From assembly GCA_938041035.1 (NCBI GenBank), contig CALHYX010000032.1, positions 1-64,000 on the forward strand: DNA of 64,000 nucleotides, in the 5' to 3' direction. The notes under the pieces were generated by a model. The model worked only from the letters and a program-made list of their open reading frames with translations, was not told where the DNA came from and did no database searches. Source of the stretch: an uncultured Acidimicrobiales bacterium (GTDB lineage Bacteria > Actinomycetota > Acidimicrobiia > Acidimicrobiales > SHLQ01). Shown one piece after another: positions 8,793-16,359 of the stretch (the stretch's first letter is position 1; the number at the start of each line of letters is the position of its first letter). The translations under genes and the position numbers were made by a program.

Positions 8793-11233
8793 GCGGTGGG
8801 AATCCACAGCAGGGCGAGATCGTCGATGCTGATGTCGGTCTTTTCGAGGCCGACGGGCATGTCTTCGATGTTCCCGGCCTTTTCGTCCCATTCCTCGTTG
8901 ATGTCGATCAACGTGTCGTGCAACTCGTCCTCGAGCGCCTCGAGGTCGTCGATCTTTTCTTCGAGGCGGTTCTCTGCCGACTCCAGCCGTTGTTTGGCGT
9001 TACCGGTGGTGCGCCGCTTCGAGCTCACGCGTCGGCCGGCGCTGATCAGCCCGCGGGCGCTCCGGCGTCCACCGAGGAGGCCGCCGAGCACCGACCCGGC
9101 GACGTCGGCGACGATCGACATCTTCTCGTCCTTGGAGCGCGATTCGGCATCGTGTTGGATCTCGCGCACGCGGTCCTCGGCCTTTTGAATCGCATCGTCG
9201 ATGCGTTCGCGCTTGGTCTCGAGCGAATCGCGGATCTTGGCCGCCTCGGCATCGGCTTCGTCGTCGGCGGCGGTGAGGCAGCGCTTCTCGAACTCTTCGC
9301 GGGTCTCGCCGATGCGCGACGTGAGCTTGAGGTCACGATTGCGAAACAGTTCGATCGTCTCGTTGCGGTACAGGTGGTCCTTCAACGAGGACTGGGCTTG
9401 GCTGAAGAACGTCTTCGTGTGGATCTTGGCGTCGGGCAGCACGTAGACGGCGCCGGCCGGAGCGTCGGACTGGAGATCGCGGTCGTCGTAGTCGACGGCT
9501 ATCGCCGCGGACCCGTCGAGCTTGCCGTCGAGGGGGAACCAGACGGCCTCCCACTCCTGTTGTTCGCGCAAGTCTCCCTCGTCGAACAACAGGTTGACGC
9601 GGGCGACGACGCCCGCCTGGAGCCGGCGGCCACCCTCGGCCGCGCCGACCTCGCCGCTCCACGGCGCCGCGGTGTCGAGGTAGTACACGTCGACGCCGTC
9701 GGCGACCGGCGGCATCAGGTTGGTCTCGTCGTCGGCGAGCGCCGCGGCGGCGGGGGCGGCCGGCGCTGGTGCTGGGGCGGGAGCAGCCGCAGGGGCGGCC
9801 GCGGGCGGGGCGGGCGAAGCCGTTGAGGCGGCTGGAGCAGCTGCGGGAGGGGCAGGAGCGACGGGAGCGGCGGGCGGGCCGGATCGGTTGGCCATCAGGG
9901 TGGAGATCTGGTCGCGAGTGAGCGGGCCCGACAGGTACGACATCGCCCAGCGGGTGGTGAAGGTGTGGAGGCCGTCGGCGGCCGACTGCAACACGAACTC
10001 ACGCTTGTCGAGCCCGGAGATGGTCTTGTCGACCGCTTTGACGTCGACCTCGCCACTCGCCGAGGACAAGCCGTCGAGCAGCCGCTTCTTGTCCTGCTCG
10101 GTCTGCAATCGGCCGATCATCCACGTACCGGCGTTGGAGATGGCCTTGTAGTCGATGTCGACGGGGTTCTGGGTGGACAGCACCATCCCGACACCAAAGG
10201 CGCGCGCCTGCTTCAGGATCGTGAGGATGGGCTTCTTGGACGGCGGGTTGGCCGTGGGCGGTACGTAGCCAAACACTTCGTCCATGTAGACGAGGGTGCG
10301 CAGATCCGGGGTGCCGGGCTGTTGGCGCATCCACGTGATGAGCTTCGACAACAACAAGGTCACGACGAACTGGCGTTCCTCGTCGGACAGGTGCGCCAGC
10401 GAGACGATGGCAGCGTTGGTGCCATCGCCGCCGTTGAGCAGCGTCTCGATGTCGAGCGCGTCGCCCTGCATCCAGCTGGTGAACGCCGGCGAGGCGAGCA
10501 GGCCGTTGAGCTTCATGGCCAGCGCCGTGCGGTCCTTGGCCGGGTAGAACGATTCGAGATCGAGTACGCCGAGCTTGCGGATCGGCGGGGTCTGGATCTG
10601 GCCGACGAGGGTGCCGATGTCGAGATCGGTGCCGTTGCTCCACGCGTGGTTGATGATGTTGGTCAACAAGATGTGCTCGCGCGAGGCGAGTGGGTCGGCG
10701 TCGATGCCGACCAGACCGAGCAACGAGGTAGCGAAGCCTTCGATCTCCTCGAGCTGGGCTTCGGCGCTGGCACCCACCGGCGCCTTGAGATCGCCGATCA
10801 GGTTGAGGGGCACCCCCGACGTCGAGCCCGGGGTGTAGATCGTGAAGTTCGTTCCGTCGCGCAGTTGGCGCAGTCGGTCGCCGCCGATGCCCCAGCTCTC
10901 GAGGCCGCCCTTCCACATGCCCGCGATCGCCGAGGGGTCGTCGCCATCGTTCACCCAGGGGGCAAAGTCGTCGGCGCCCAGGTCCGGGAAGTTCAACAAC
11001 AGATTGCCCATGTCGCCCTTGGGGTCGATGATGAGCGTCGGGATGCCCTGGAGGAGCGCCTCCTCCAACATGATGATCGACAGCCCGGTCTTGCCGGACC
11101 CGGTCATGCCCACGATCATGCCGTGCGTGGTGAGGTTGGCCGCCTCGTACAACACGTTGTCCTGTTGGCGTTCGTGGGTGCTCGGATCGACTCGATCGCC
11201 GAGGAACAAATGACCGGCGGGGACTTCGACCAT
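8789..11233 (-). CDS. HerA/DUF87-type ATPase with C-terminal coiled coil
   Basis: This 814-residue protein starts at ATG 11233, after an AGGAGA ribosome site. The N-terminal half is a FtsK/HerA-class P-loop ATPase: Walker A GMTGSGKTG near residue 42 and Walker B LVYMDEVFG near residue 325, followed by ILKQARAFGVGMVLSTQNPVDIDYKA, a typical HerA sensor region. An Ala/Pro-rich linker of about 60 residues (roughly 450-510) leads to a C-terminal region with a long charged coiled coil (about 640-740) and a second one near the end. Such proteins pump DNA or remodel nucleoprotein complexes. No NurA nuclease or other defence partner is adjacent, so a role in a DNA-end-resection or defence system cannot be claimed. 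Confidence 0.85.
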   Translation of the reverse strand: MVEVPAGHLFLGDRVDPSTHERQQDNVLYEAANLTTHGMIVGMTGSGKTGLSIIMLEEALLQGIPTLIIDPKGDMGNLLLNFPDLGADDFAPWVNDGDDPSAIAGMWKGGLESWGIGGDRLRQLRDGTNFTIYTPGSTSGVPLNLIGDLKAPVGASAEAQLEEIEGFATSLLGLVGIDADPLASREHILLTNIINHAWSNGTDLDIGTLVGQIQTPPIRKLGVLDLESFYPAKDRTALAMKLNGLLASPAFTSWMQGDALDIETLLNGGDGTNAAIVSLAHLSDEERQFVVTLLLSKLITWMRQQPGTPDLRTLVYMDEVFGYVPPTANPPSKKPILTILKQARAFGVGMVLSTQNPVDIDYKAISNAGTWMIGRLQTEQDKKRLLDGLSSASGEVDVKAVDKTISGLDKREFVLQSAADGLHTFTTRWAMSYLSGPLTRDQISTLMANRSGPPAAPVAPAPPAAAPAASTASPAPPAAAPAAAPAPAPAPAAPAAAALADDETNLMPPVADGVDVYYLDTAAPWSGEVGAAEGGRRLQAGVVARVNLLFDEGDLREQQEWEAVWFPLDGKLDGSAAIAVDYDDRDLQSDAPAGAVYVLPDAKIHTKTFFSQAQSSLKDHLYRNETIELFRNRDLKLTSRIGETREEFEKRCLTAADDEADAEAAKIRDSLETKRERIDDAIQKAEDRVREIQHDAESRSKDEKMSIVADVAGSVLGGLLGGRRSARGLISAGRRVSSKRRTTGNAKQRLESAENRLEEKIDDLEALEDELHDTLIDINEEWDEKAGNIEDMPVGLEKTDISIDDLALLWIPTA

Positions 11234-11280
11234 GAGGGGATTCTCCTTGCGAGGGGCGGGACGTCGTGAGCATAGATCGT

Positions 11281-11301
11281 GGTCCGGCCCCGATCCGGAC
11301 C
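11281..11301. promoter_or_regulatory. Inverted repeat in a divergent promoter region
   Basis: GGTCCGG and CCGGACC form a 7-bp dyad with a 7-nt centre between the divergent ATPase (minus) and MT0933-like (plus) genes. On the plus strand TAGGCT at 11374-11379 is a possible -10; on the minus strand TATGCT just left of the dyad is another. Confidence 0.35.
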
Positions 11302-11432
11302 CGCGTCGTTGGCGGCCGGTCGAGCGTTGGGGCGACGCCGGCTCGACCGTGGGCCGCGCGGTTTCCCGAGTACTAGGCTGACGGGCGAAAGCACCCGAGG
11401 GGTGCACCGCCCAACCCCGAAAGAGCAACACC

Positions 11433-11708
11433 ATGGGAATGATGGACAAAGTGAAGAGCGCCGCCGGCGAGGTGACCGAAAAGGTCGCCGAGGGCGTCGA
11501 TAAGGCCACCGACCTCATCGATGACAAGACCGGAGGCAAGTTCAGCGACCAACTCGAAAAGGTCGACGGACTCGTCGAGGGAGTGGCCGACAAGATCGGC
11601 GATGCCGTCGACGGAGCCACCGACGCCGCCGGCGACGCGGCCGATGCTGCGACCGATGCCGCCGGCGACGCGGCCGACGCCGTCGAGGACGCCACCGACG
11701 GCGAATAG
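11433..11708 (+). CDS. MT0933-type antitoxin-like small acidic protein
   Basis: A 91-residue very acidic, alanine-rich protein. Its first half (MGMMDKVKSAAGEVTEKVAEGVDKATDLIDDKTGGKFSDQ as separate short motifs: MDKVKSAA, KATDLIDDKTGGKFSD) matches the MT0933-like antitoxin family of actinobacteria, whose hallmark is an invariant D(D/E)KTGGK(F/Y). The second half is a low-complexity stretch of repeated ATDAAGDAAD units that probably forms an amphipathic helix. A GAAAGAG ribosome site precedes the ATG. No toxin gene is adjacent on either strand, so membership of an active toxin-antitoxin pair is not supported; a general stress or nucleoid-associated role is equally possible. Confidence 0.75.
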   Translation: MGMMDKVKSAAGEVTEKVAEGVDKATDLIDDKTGGKFSDQLEKVDGLVEGVADKIGDAVDGATDAAGDAADAATDAAGDAADAVEDATDGE

Positions 11709-11723
11709 CGGTCCCCGAACGCG

Positions 11724-11755
11724 CCGGGGCCCTCGCCGCGTGGCGAGGGCCCCGG
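11724..11755. terminator. Strong bidirectional terminator
   Basis: A 14-bp GC-rich perfect stem (CCGGGGCCCTCGCC and its complement) with a GCGT loop is followed by TCGTTTTCG on the plus strand. It sits between the convergent MT0933-like and thiolase genes and probably ends both transcripts. Confidence 0.85.
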
Positions 11756-11788
11756 TCGTTTTCGTTAGCCCCGACGATCGGGTCCGGG

Positions 11789-12991
11789 TCAGTTCATCCG
11801 CTGGATGACCATGGCCATGCCCTGGCCGCCGCCGACGCACATGGACTCGACGCCCCACTCCTTGTCCGCGTCCTCCAGGCCGTTGATCAGGGTGGTCATG
11901 ATGCGCGAGCCGGTCATGCCGAACGGGTGGCCGAGGGCGATCGAGCCGCCGTTGACGTTGAGCTTGTCGTGCGGAATGCCCAGTTCGTCGGCCGAGCCGA
12001 TCACCTGCACGGCGAACGCCTCGTTGATCTCGAACAGGTCGATGTCGTCCACCGATTTGCCCGCCCGGCCGAGGGCCTGGCGGATGGCCTCGATGGGTCC
12101 GAGGCCCATGATCTCGGGGTTGAGCTGCGAGACGCCGCTCGACACGATGCGGGCCAGCGGCTTCAGGCCGAGCTCGGCCGCCCGGGTGTCGCTCATGACC
12201 ACGACGGCGGACGCGCCGTCGTTGAGCGGGCAGGCGTTTCCGGCCGTGATGGTGCCGTCGGGTCGAAAGACCGGGTTGAGCGTCGACACCTTCTCGAGGG
12301 TGGTGCCGGGCCGGATGCCGTCGTCGGCGCTGACCACGGTGCCGTCGGGCAGGGTGTACGGCGTGATCTCGTTCTCAAAGAAGCCGCGGTTCATGGCGGC
12401 CTCGGCCCGGTTCTGCGACGCCACCCCAAACTCGTCCTGGCGTTCGCGCGAAATTCCGGTCATCTGGGCCACGTTCTCGGCGGTTTGGCCCATGGCGATA
12501 TAGACGTCGGAGATCCCGTTCGGGGCCGCCCAGGTCTCGGCGCCTTCGCCGGAGCGTTCCGCGGTGCGGGCCTCGGCGTCGGCAAACGCCTCGTTGTGTG
12601 GCCCGGTGTCGGCGGCGCCGTGGAGGTAACGGCTGACCGTTTCGACACCGCCGGCGACGAAGCAGTCGCCCTCGTCGGCCTTGATGGCGTGGGCGGCCAT
12701 GCGGATCGTCTGCAGCGACGACGAGCAGTAGCGGTTCACGGTGACGCCGGGAGCTTCGACGCCGGCCATGAGGGCGGCGACGCGGGCGATGTTGTACCCG
12801 GCTTCGCCGCCGGGTTGGCCGCAGCCCCAGATCACGTCTTCGACGGTGTTCGGGTCGAGGTCCGGGATCTTGCCCAACACGTCGGTGATGATGAACGCCG
12901 ACAGGTCGTCGGGGCGGGCATCGACGAGCGATCCCTTGCTGGCCCGCCCGATTGGGGTGCGGGCGGTAGCGACGATCACGGGTTCGGCCAT
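11789..12991 (-). CDS. Acetyl-CoA acyltransferase (thiolase)
   Basis: A 400-residue thiolase II family enzyme that cleaves 3-ketoacyl-CoA or condenses two acyl-CoA molecules. The nucleophilic Cys89 lies in NRYCSSSLQT, the histidine motif in GGSIALGHPFGMTGSR and the second cysteine in CVGGGQGMA near the C-terminus. The start is set by GAGGAG six bases before the ATG. It is divergent from the aldehyde dehydrogenase across a spacer with a clear dyad operator. Together with the crotonases in this window it fits beta-oxidation or ketoacid breakdown; chain-length preference cannot be read from the sequence. Confidence 0.95.
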   Translation of the reverse strand: MAEPVIVATARTPIGRASKGSLVDARPDDLSAFIITDVLGKIPDLDPNTVEDVIWGCGQPGGEAGYNIARVAALMAGVEAPGVTVNRYCSSSLQTIRMAAHAIKADEGDCFVAGGVETVSRYLHGAADTGPHNEAFADAEARTAERSGEGAETWAAPNGISDVYIAMGQTAENVAQMTGISRERQDEFGVASQNRAEAAMNRGFFENEITPYTLPDGTVVSADDGIRPGTTLEKVSTLNPVFRPDGTITAGNACPLNDGASAVVVMSDTRAAELGLKPLARIVSSGVSQLNPEIMGLGPIEAIRQALGRAGKSVDDIDLFEINEAFAVQVIGSADELGIPHDKLNVNGGSIALGHPFGMTGSRIMTTLINGLEDADKEWGVESMCVGGGQGMAMVIQRMN

Positions 12992-13026
12992 GAGTTACTC
13001 CTCGTTAACAAGCTTGGGCTCCCACT

Positions 13027-13078
13027 CTACCCATGTCGTCTACCCATGTCGTCTACCCATCGCGTCCGCCCATCGCGC
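13027..13078. repeat. 13-bp tandem repeat, four units
   Basis: Two identical CTACCCATGTCGT units are followed by two diverged copies (CTACCCATCGCGT, CCGCCCATCGCGC), all within the spacer between the thiolase and aldehyde dehydrogenase genes. Confidence 0.8.
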
Positions 13079-13107
13079 TCGTGACGGGGCGACCTCGTCG
13101 TGCTTGG

Positions 13108-13129
13108 CTGACGGTCCGTCAGATACGGT
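13108..13129 (+). promoter_or_regulatory. Operator-like dyad next to a -10 element
   Basis: CTGACGG-T-CCGTCAG is a perfect 15-bp palindrome at 13108-13122, followed one base later by TACGGT (13124-13129), a -10 candidate for the aldehyde dehydrogenase gene. A 15-bp GC-centred dyad of this shape is common for TetR-family repressors. Its position would block RNA polymerase. The divergent thiolase could share the control. Confidence 0.55.
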
Positions 13130-13185
13130 GACCAACGCCCGGCCGCACTTCGTTTCGCGGTCGCAGACGCCCACGAGGAGGGCCC

Positions 13186-14646
13186 GTGCCAATCGATGTC
13201 GATCGCGACTGGAAACTGCTGATCAACGGTGAGTGGGTGGCCACCGACGCCACCTACGACATCATCGACCCGAACACCACCAAAGTGGTCGGGCGAGCGC
13301 CCGAATGCACGGCTGCCCAGGCCCACGACGCGGCGGCCGCGGCCAAAGAGGCGCTGAAGGGTTGGCGAGCGACCCCGGTCGCCGAGCGGGCGAAGTATCT
13401 GATGCGACTCTCGGAGCTGGTGGCCGAACGCGGTCCGGACTGGGCCGAGCTCGTGCAGGCCGAGACCGGTGCGACGATGAGCATCGCCCGCAACATGCAG
13501 GTCGGGGGCAACGCCGTGACCCGCTTCAGCGACCACGCGACCGCGATCGATCTCACCGAGGCGTTGCCGCCGATGGTCACCACCAAGACGCCGTTGGGTC
13601 CGCCCGGGCTCATCGGGGCGCAGATCAACCGGCAGCCCGTCGGCGTGGTGGCCTGCATCACCCCCTACAACTTTCCGATCGTCAACGTGGCCGGCAAGAT
13701 CGCGCCCGCCCTGATCATGGGCAACACCGTCGTGATCAAGCCCGCGCCCCAGGACCCGCTCGGGGTGTTGCTGTTGGCGGAGGCCGCCCACGATGCCGGT
13801 TTCCCACCCGGCGTCGTCAACGTGCTCACCGGGTCGACTCCGGATGCGCCGGCCGCCCTCGTCGATTCGTCCGACGTGAACATGATCTCGTTCACCGGTT
13901 CCACCACCATCGGCGCCAAGATCTACGAGAACTCGGGCAAGACCATGAAGCGCCTGCTGATGGAGCTGGGCGGCAAGGGGGCGCTCGTCATGACCGACGA
14001 CGCCGACGTCGGCGCCGCGGTCGGCGCGATCGCCACGGTGTGGGGCTTCCACGCCGGCCAGATCTGCACCGCCCCGACCCGGGTGATCGTGCATCGCAGC
14101 CTCTATGACCAGACCGTCGAACAACTCACCGCGGTGGCGGGCATGTTGCCCGTGGGCGATGCCACCGACCCCGGGACCATCGTCGGTCCGGTGATCACCG
14201 AGGTCCATCGCGACCGGGTGGAGGCGTTCGTGCAGTCCGGGGTTGACGCCGGCGCCACCCTGGTGGCCGGTGGCCAGCGGCCCGACCTGGAGGGGTACTT
14301 CGTGGCGCCCACCCTGCTGGCCGACTGCACCCGCGACATGCATGTCGTGCGCGAGGAGGTGTTCGGTCCGGTGGTCGTCGTGTTGCCCCACGACGGCGAT
14401 GACGAGGCGATCGACATCGCCAACGATTGTGACTACGGCCTCAACAGTTATGTGTTCGCCGGCGACCGGGCCCGCGGCTTCCGGGTGGCCGAACAAATCG
14501 AGTCCGGGTCGATCATGGTGAACTGTGTGCAGCCGCACATGGGGGCGCCGTTCGGGGGCTTCAAAATGTCCGGTGTGGGTCGTGACCGAGGTCGGTGGGG
14601 GCTCGAGGCGTACAGCGAGCTGCAATCGGTCTGCTGGCACGGCTAA
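13186..14646 (+). CDS. NAD(P)-dependent aldehyde dehydrogenase
   Basis: A 486-residue aldehyde dehydrogenase superfamily enzyme that oxidises an aldehyde to the acid. The GTG start follows GAGGAGGG at a good distance. Visible are CITPYNFP, the catalytic Glu260 in MELGGKG, the nucleophilic Cys294 in GQICTAPTR and the late EVFGPVVVV motif. The C-terminal GGFKMSGVGRDRG is also typical. It lies beside a thiolase and shares an operator region, which suggests a short alcohol/aldehyde to acyl-CoA pathway, though its exact substrate is unknown. Confidence 0.94.
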   Translation: MPIDVDRDWKLLINGEWVATDATYDIIDPNTTKVVGRAPECTAAQAHDAAAAAKEALKGWRATPVAERAKYLMRLSELVAERGPDWAELVQAETGATMSIARNMQVGGNAVTRFSDHATAIDLTEALPPMVTTKTPLGPPGLIGAQINRQPVGVVACITPYNFPIVNVAGKIAPALIMGNTVVIKPAPQDPLGVLLLAEAAHDAGFPPGVVNVLTGSTPDAPAALVDSSDVNMISFTGSTTIGAKIYENSGKTMKRLLMELGGKGALVMTDDADVGAAVGAIATVWGFHAGQICTAPTRVIVHRSLYDQTVEQLTAVAGMLPVGDATDPGTIVGPVITEVHRDRVEAFVQSGVDAGATLVAGGQRPDLEGYFVAPTLLADCTRDMHVVREEVFGPVVVVLPHDGDDEAIDIANDCDYGLNSYVFAGDRARGFRVAEQIESGSIMVNCVQPHMGAPFGGFKMSGVGRDRGRWGLEAYSELQSVCWHG

Positions 14647-14782
14647 CGCCGGGTTCTTCCGCGTTCGCAGAGTCGAACGCGGTGCAGGTGGGGGTAGTGT
14701 TGCCGTCTTTTTCACCCTGTGTCGGTCTCTTGGGGGCTTGCGGTCACGCTGCGTGGCTATCTCTGATGTATTACGACCGCGG

Positions 14783-14811
14783 TTAACGTATCGTTAATGG
14801 AGATAGATCTC
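14783..14811 (+). promoter_or_regulatory. Two dyads in the whiB promoter region
   Basis: TTAACG-TAT-CGTTAA (14783-14797) and GAGAT-AG-ATCTC (14800-14811) lie 125-155 bp before the whiB start. TATCGT inside the first dyad could be a -10. The whole 14647-14936 spacer is more AT-rich than its surroundings and has no gene. Confidence 0.45.
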
Positions 14812-14936
14812 TTCTGAAACATTCATTGGCCAACGGGCGCGGACTGCGCGCACACTGGTCCCGTTCACTTGAGGCAGAAGCCGGACAAAAGCGCGAATGT
14901 GGCGTTCGCAGATCCGGCCGTGAGGGAGTCCGCCAA

Positions 14937-15263
14937 ATGCTCGACATTGCACCAGAAACCGTCTCGACGTCCGTCGACTGGATGGCCGAGGGGGTTTGCC
15001 AAGGCAAGAGCGAGTTGTTCTTCGCTCCGTTTGCCGAACGCCCCGAAGCACGGGTCCGACGCGAAGCCAAGGCGAAGCTGCTGTGCGAAAAGTGCCCGGT
15101 TGTTCTGTCGTGCCGGGAGCACGCCCGGGCCACTCGCGAACTGGGCTTTTGGGGCGGTGAGTCCGAGGGCGATCGCGCCGCTGCGGGATTCCCCCCAACC
15201 ACGCCGATCATCGGGCGCCGTCAGGTGGCCGCCCAGCGAGCCGCCCAGGCTCTCGGCGCCTGA
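14937..15263 (+). CDS. WhiB-family [4Fe-4S] transcriptional regulator
   Basis: This 108-residue Wbl protein starts at ATG 14937, preceded by GAGGGAG; longer upstream starts add a non-conserved tail. The four cluster ligands are Cys21, Cys50, Cys53 and Cys59 (C-x28-C-x2-C-x5-C), and the turn motif reads GFWGGE. After it comes a basic C-terminus. These proteins bind a redox-sensitive cluster and the sigma-factor region 4 to modulate promoters. It is a close paralogue of the second WhiB at 41.7 kb, sharing the GESxxxRAAAGxPP tail. A terminator follows, so it is likely monocistronic. Confidence 0.93.
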   Translation: MLDIAPETVSTSVDWMAEGVCQGKSELFFAPFAERPEARVRREAKAKLLCEKCPVVLSCREHARATRELGFWGGESEGDRAAAGFPPTTPIIGRRQVAAQRAAQALGA

Positions 15264-15309
15264 TCGACCAGGTTCGTTACGAATACCAAGAACACCACGA
15301 ACACTACGA

Positions 15310-15337
15310 AAGGGTCCTGGAGCGCCAGGGCCCTTTC
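15310..15337 (+). terminator. Terminator after whiB
   Basis: AAAGGGTCCTGG and CCAGGGCCCTTT pair over 12 bp with one G-U and a 4-nt AGCG loop, followed by CGCTGTTTTC. It separates whiB from the convergent enoyl-CoA hydratase. Confidence 0.8.
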
Positions 15338-15382
15338 GCTGTTTTCGGCCGCCGGCCGCTGACGGGCCACCACCGGTGAGCC

Positions 15383-16228
15383 TCAGCCGCGGTCGGCGCC
15401 GGTCGCCGGAAACCAGTCGGGCCAGTTGCGGGTCACCGACCACGACCAGTCCGGGTCCCGCTTCTCCATCCAGGCCATGACGCCCTCGCGGGCGTCGGGC
15501 CCGCCCATCAGGTGCTCGTGGAGCCGAGTCTCGAGGTCGTCGGCGCTCGACGCGTCGAGCCCGGTGGGCCACCACAGCAGCCGCTTGGTGACGCCCACCG
15601 AAACCGGCGCCGTCGTGGTGGCGATGTCGCGTCCGAGCTCCAGCGCTCGGTCGAGCACCTCGTCGGCCGGCAACGCTTCGAGTGCGAGCCCCCACGCAGC
15701 AGCGTCTGTGCCGGTGAAGCGCCGCCCGGTGAGCATCAGCTCGGTGGCCCGGGCGTGGCCGATGAGCCGGGGCAGCGTCCAGTGGGTATGGAGGTCGGCC
15801 ATGACCCCGCGTTGGACCTGGGCGAGCGCGAGCTTGGCGTCATCGGCGACGATCCGGATGTCGAACTGGAGCGTCATCGTAAGTCCCAGTCCAATGGCGG
15901 CACCGTGGATGGCGCCGATGACCGGTTTGCGCACGTCCCACGGGTGAAAGTCGAACGGGTCGGACCGAAAAGGGCGGTCCGGTTCGGACCTCGGCGAGTC
16001 GAAGACGCCGGCCCCGCCGGAGAAGTCGGCCCCGGCACAAAACGCCCGACCCTCCCCGGCGATGACGACCGCCCGCACCTCGTCGTCGGCATCGGCCCGG
16101 CGCAAGGCCACCTGCAGCTCCTCGCCGAGCTGTCGACTGAACGCGTTGAGCACCTCGGGGCGCGACAGGGTGATGAGGGCGACTCGATCGCTTCGTTCGT
16201 AGCGGACGGTCTCAGCGGCAGAACTCAT
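15383..16228 (-). CDS. Enoyl-CoA hydratase/isomerase family protein
   Basis: A 281-residue crotonase. It has ALITLSRPEVLNAFS at the N-terminus, the oxyanion-hole segments GRAFCAGAD and HGAAIGLGL, and a typical A-x-x-x-G-L-A motif (AAAWGLALE). An insertion between the two oxyanion segments (about residues 73-95) is longer than in the classical enzyme. Its acidic catalytic pair is not in the canonical positions, so the exact reaction (hydratase, isomerase or other) is uncertain. It is transcribed alone from a likely leaderless promoter and is divergent from the VCBS-type lipoprotein. Confidence 0.9.
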   Translation of the reverse strand: MSSAAETVRYERSDRVALITLSRPEVLNAFSRQLGEELQVALRRADADDEVRAVVIAGEGRAFCAGADFSGGAGVFDSPRSEPDRPFRSDPFDFHPWDVRKPVIGAIHGAAIGLGLTMTLQFDIRIVADDAKLALAQVQRGVMADLHTHWTLPRLIGHARATELMLTGRRFTGTDAAAWGLALEALPADEVLDRALELGRDIATTTAPVSVGVTKRLLWWPTGLDASSADDLETRLHEHLMGGPDAREGVMAWMEKRDPDWSWSVTRNWPDWFPATGADRG

Positions 16229-16240
16229 GAATGCACGGTA
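16229..16240 (-). promoter_or_regulatory. -10 element of a likely leaderless transcript (crotonase)
   Basis: On the minus strand TACCGT is followed by 6 nt and the ATG at 16228. There is no ribosome site. Confidence 0.55.
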
Positions 16241-16293
16241 GTGCCCGACGTGTGTTGGTCGGGAAAACCTGGTGCACTAGTGGTCCTCAAGGG

Positions 16294-16314
16294 GTACCGG
16301 GTATCGCCCGGTAC
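16294..16314. promoter_or_regulatory. Inverted repeat upstream of the lipoprotein gene
   Basis: GTACCGGG and CCCGGTAC form a perfect 8-bp dyad around TATCG, 45 bp before the lipoprotein start. It could be an operator or a 5'-leader hairpin. Confidence 0.4.
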
Positions 16315-16359
16315 GAACACCAGGCGAACGTTTCGTTGTCGGAAGGCGTCTCACCCAAC

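Noticed and set aside
8010..11233. HerA-NurA type repair or defence island
   Set aside because: No nuclease, Sir2, REase or helicase partner lies beside the ATPase; its coupled neighbour is an SDR.
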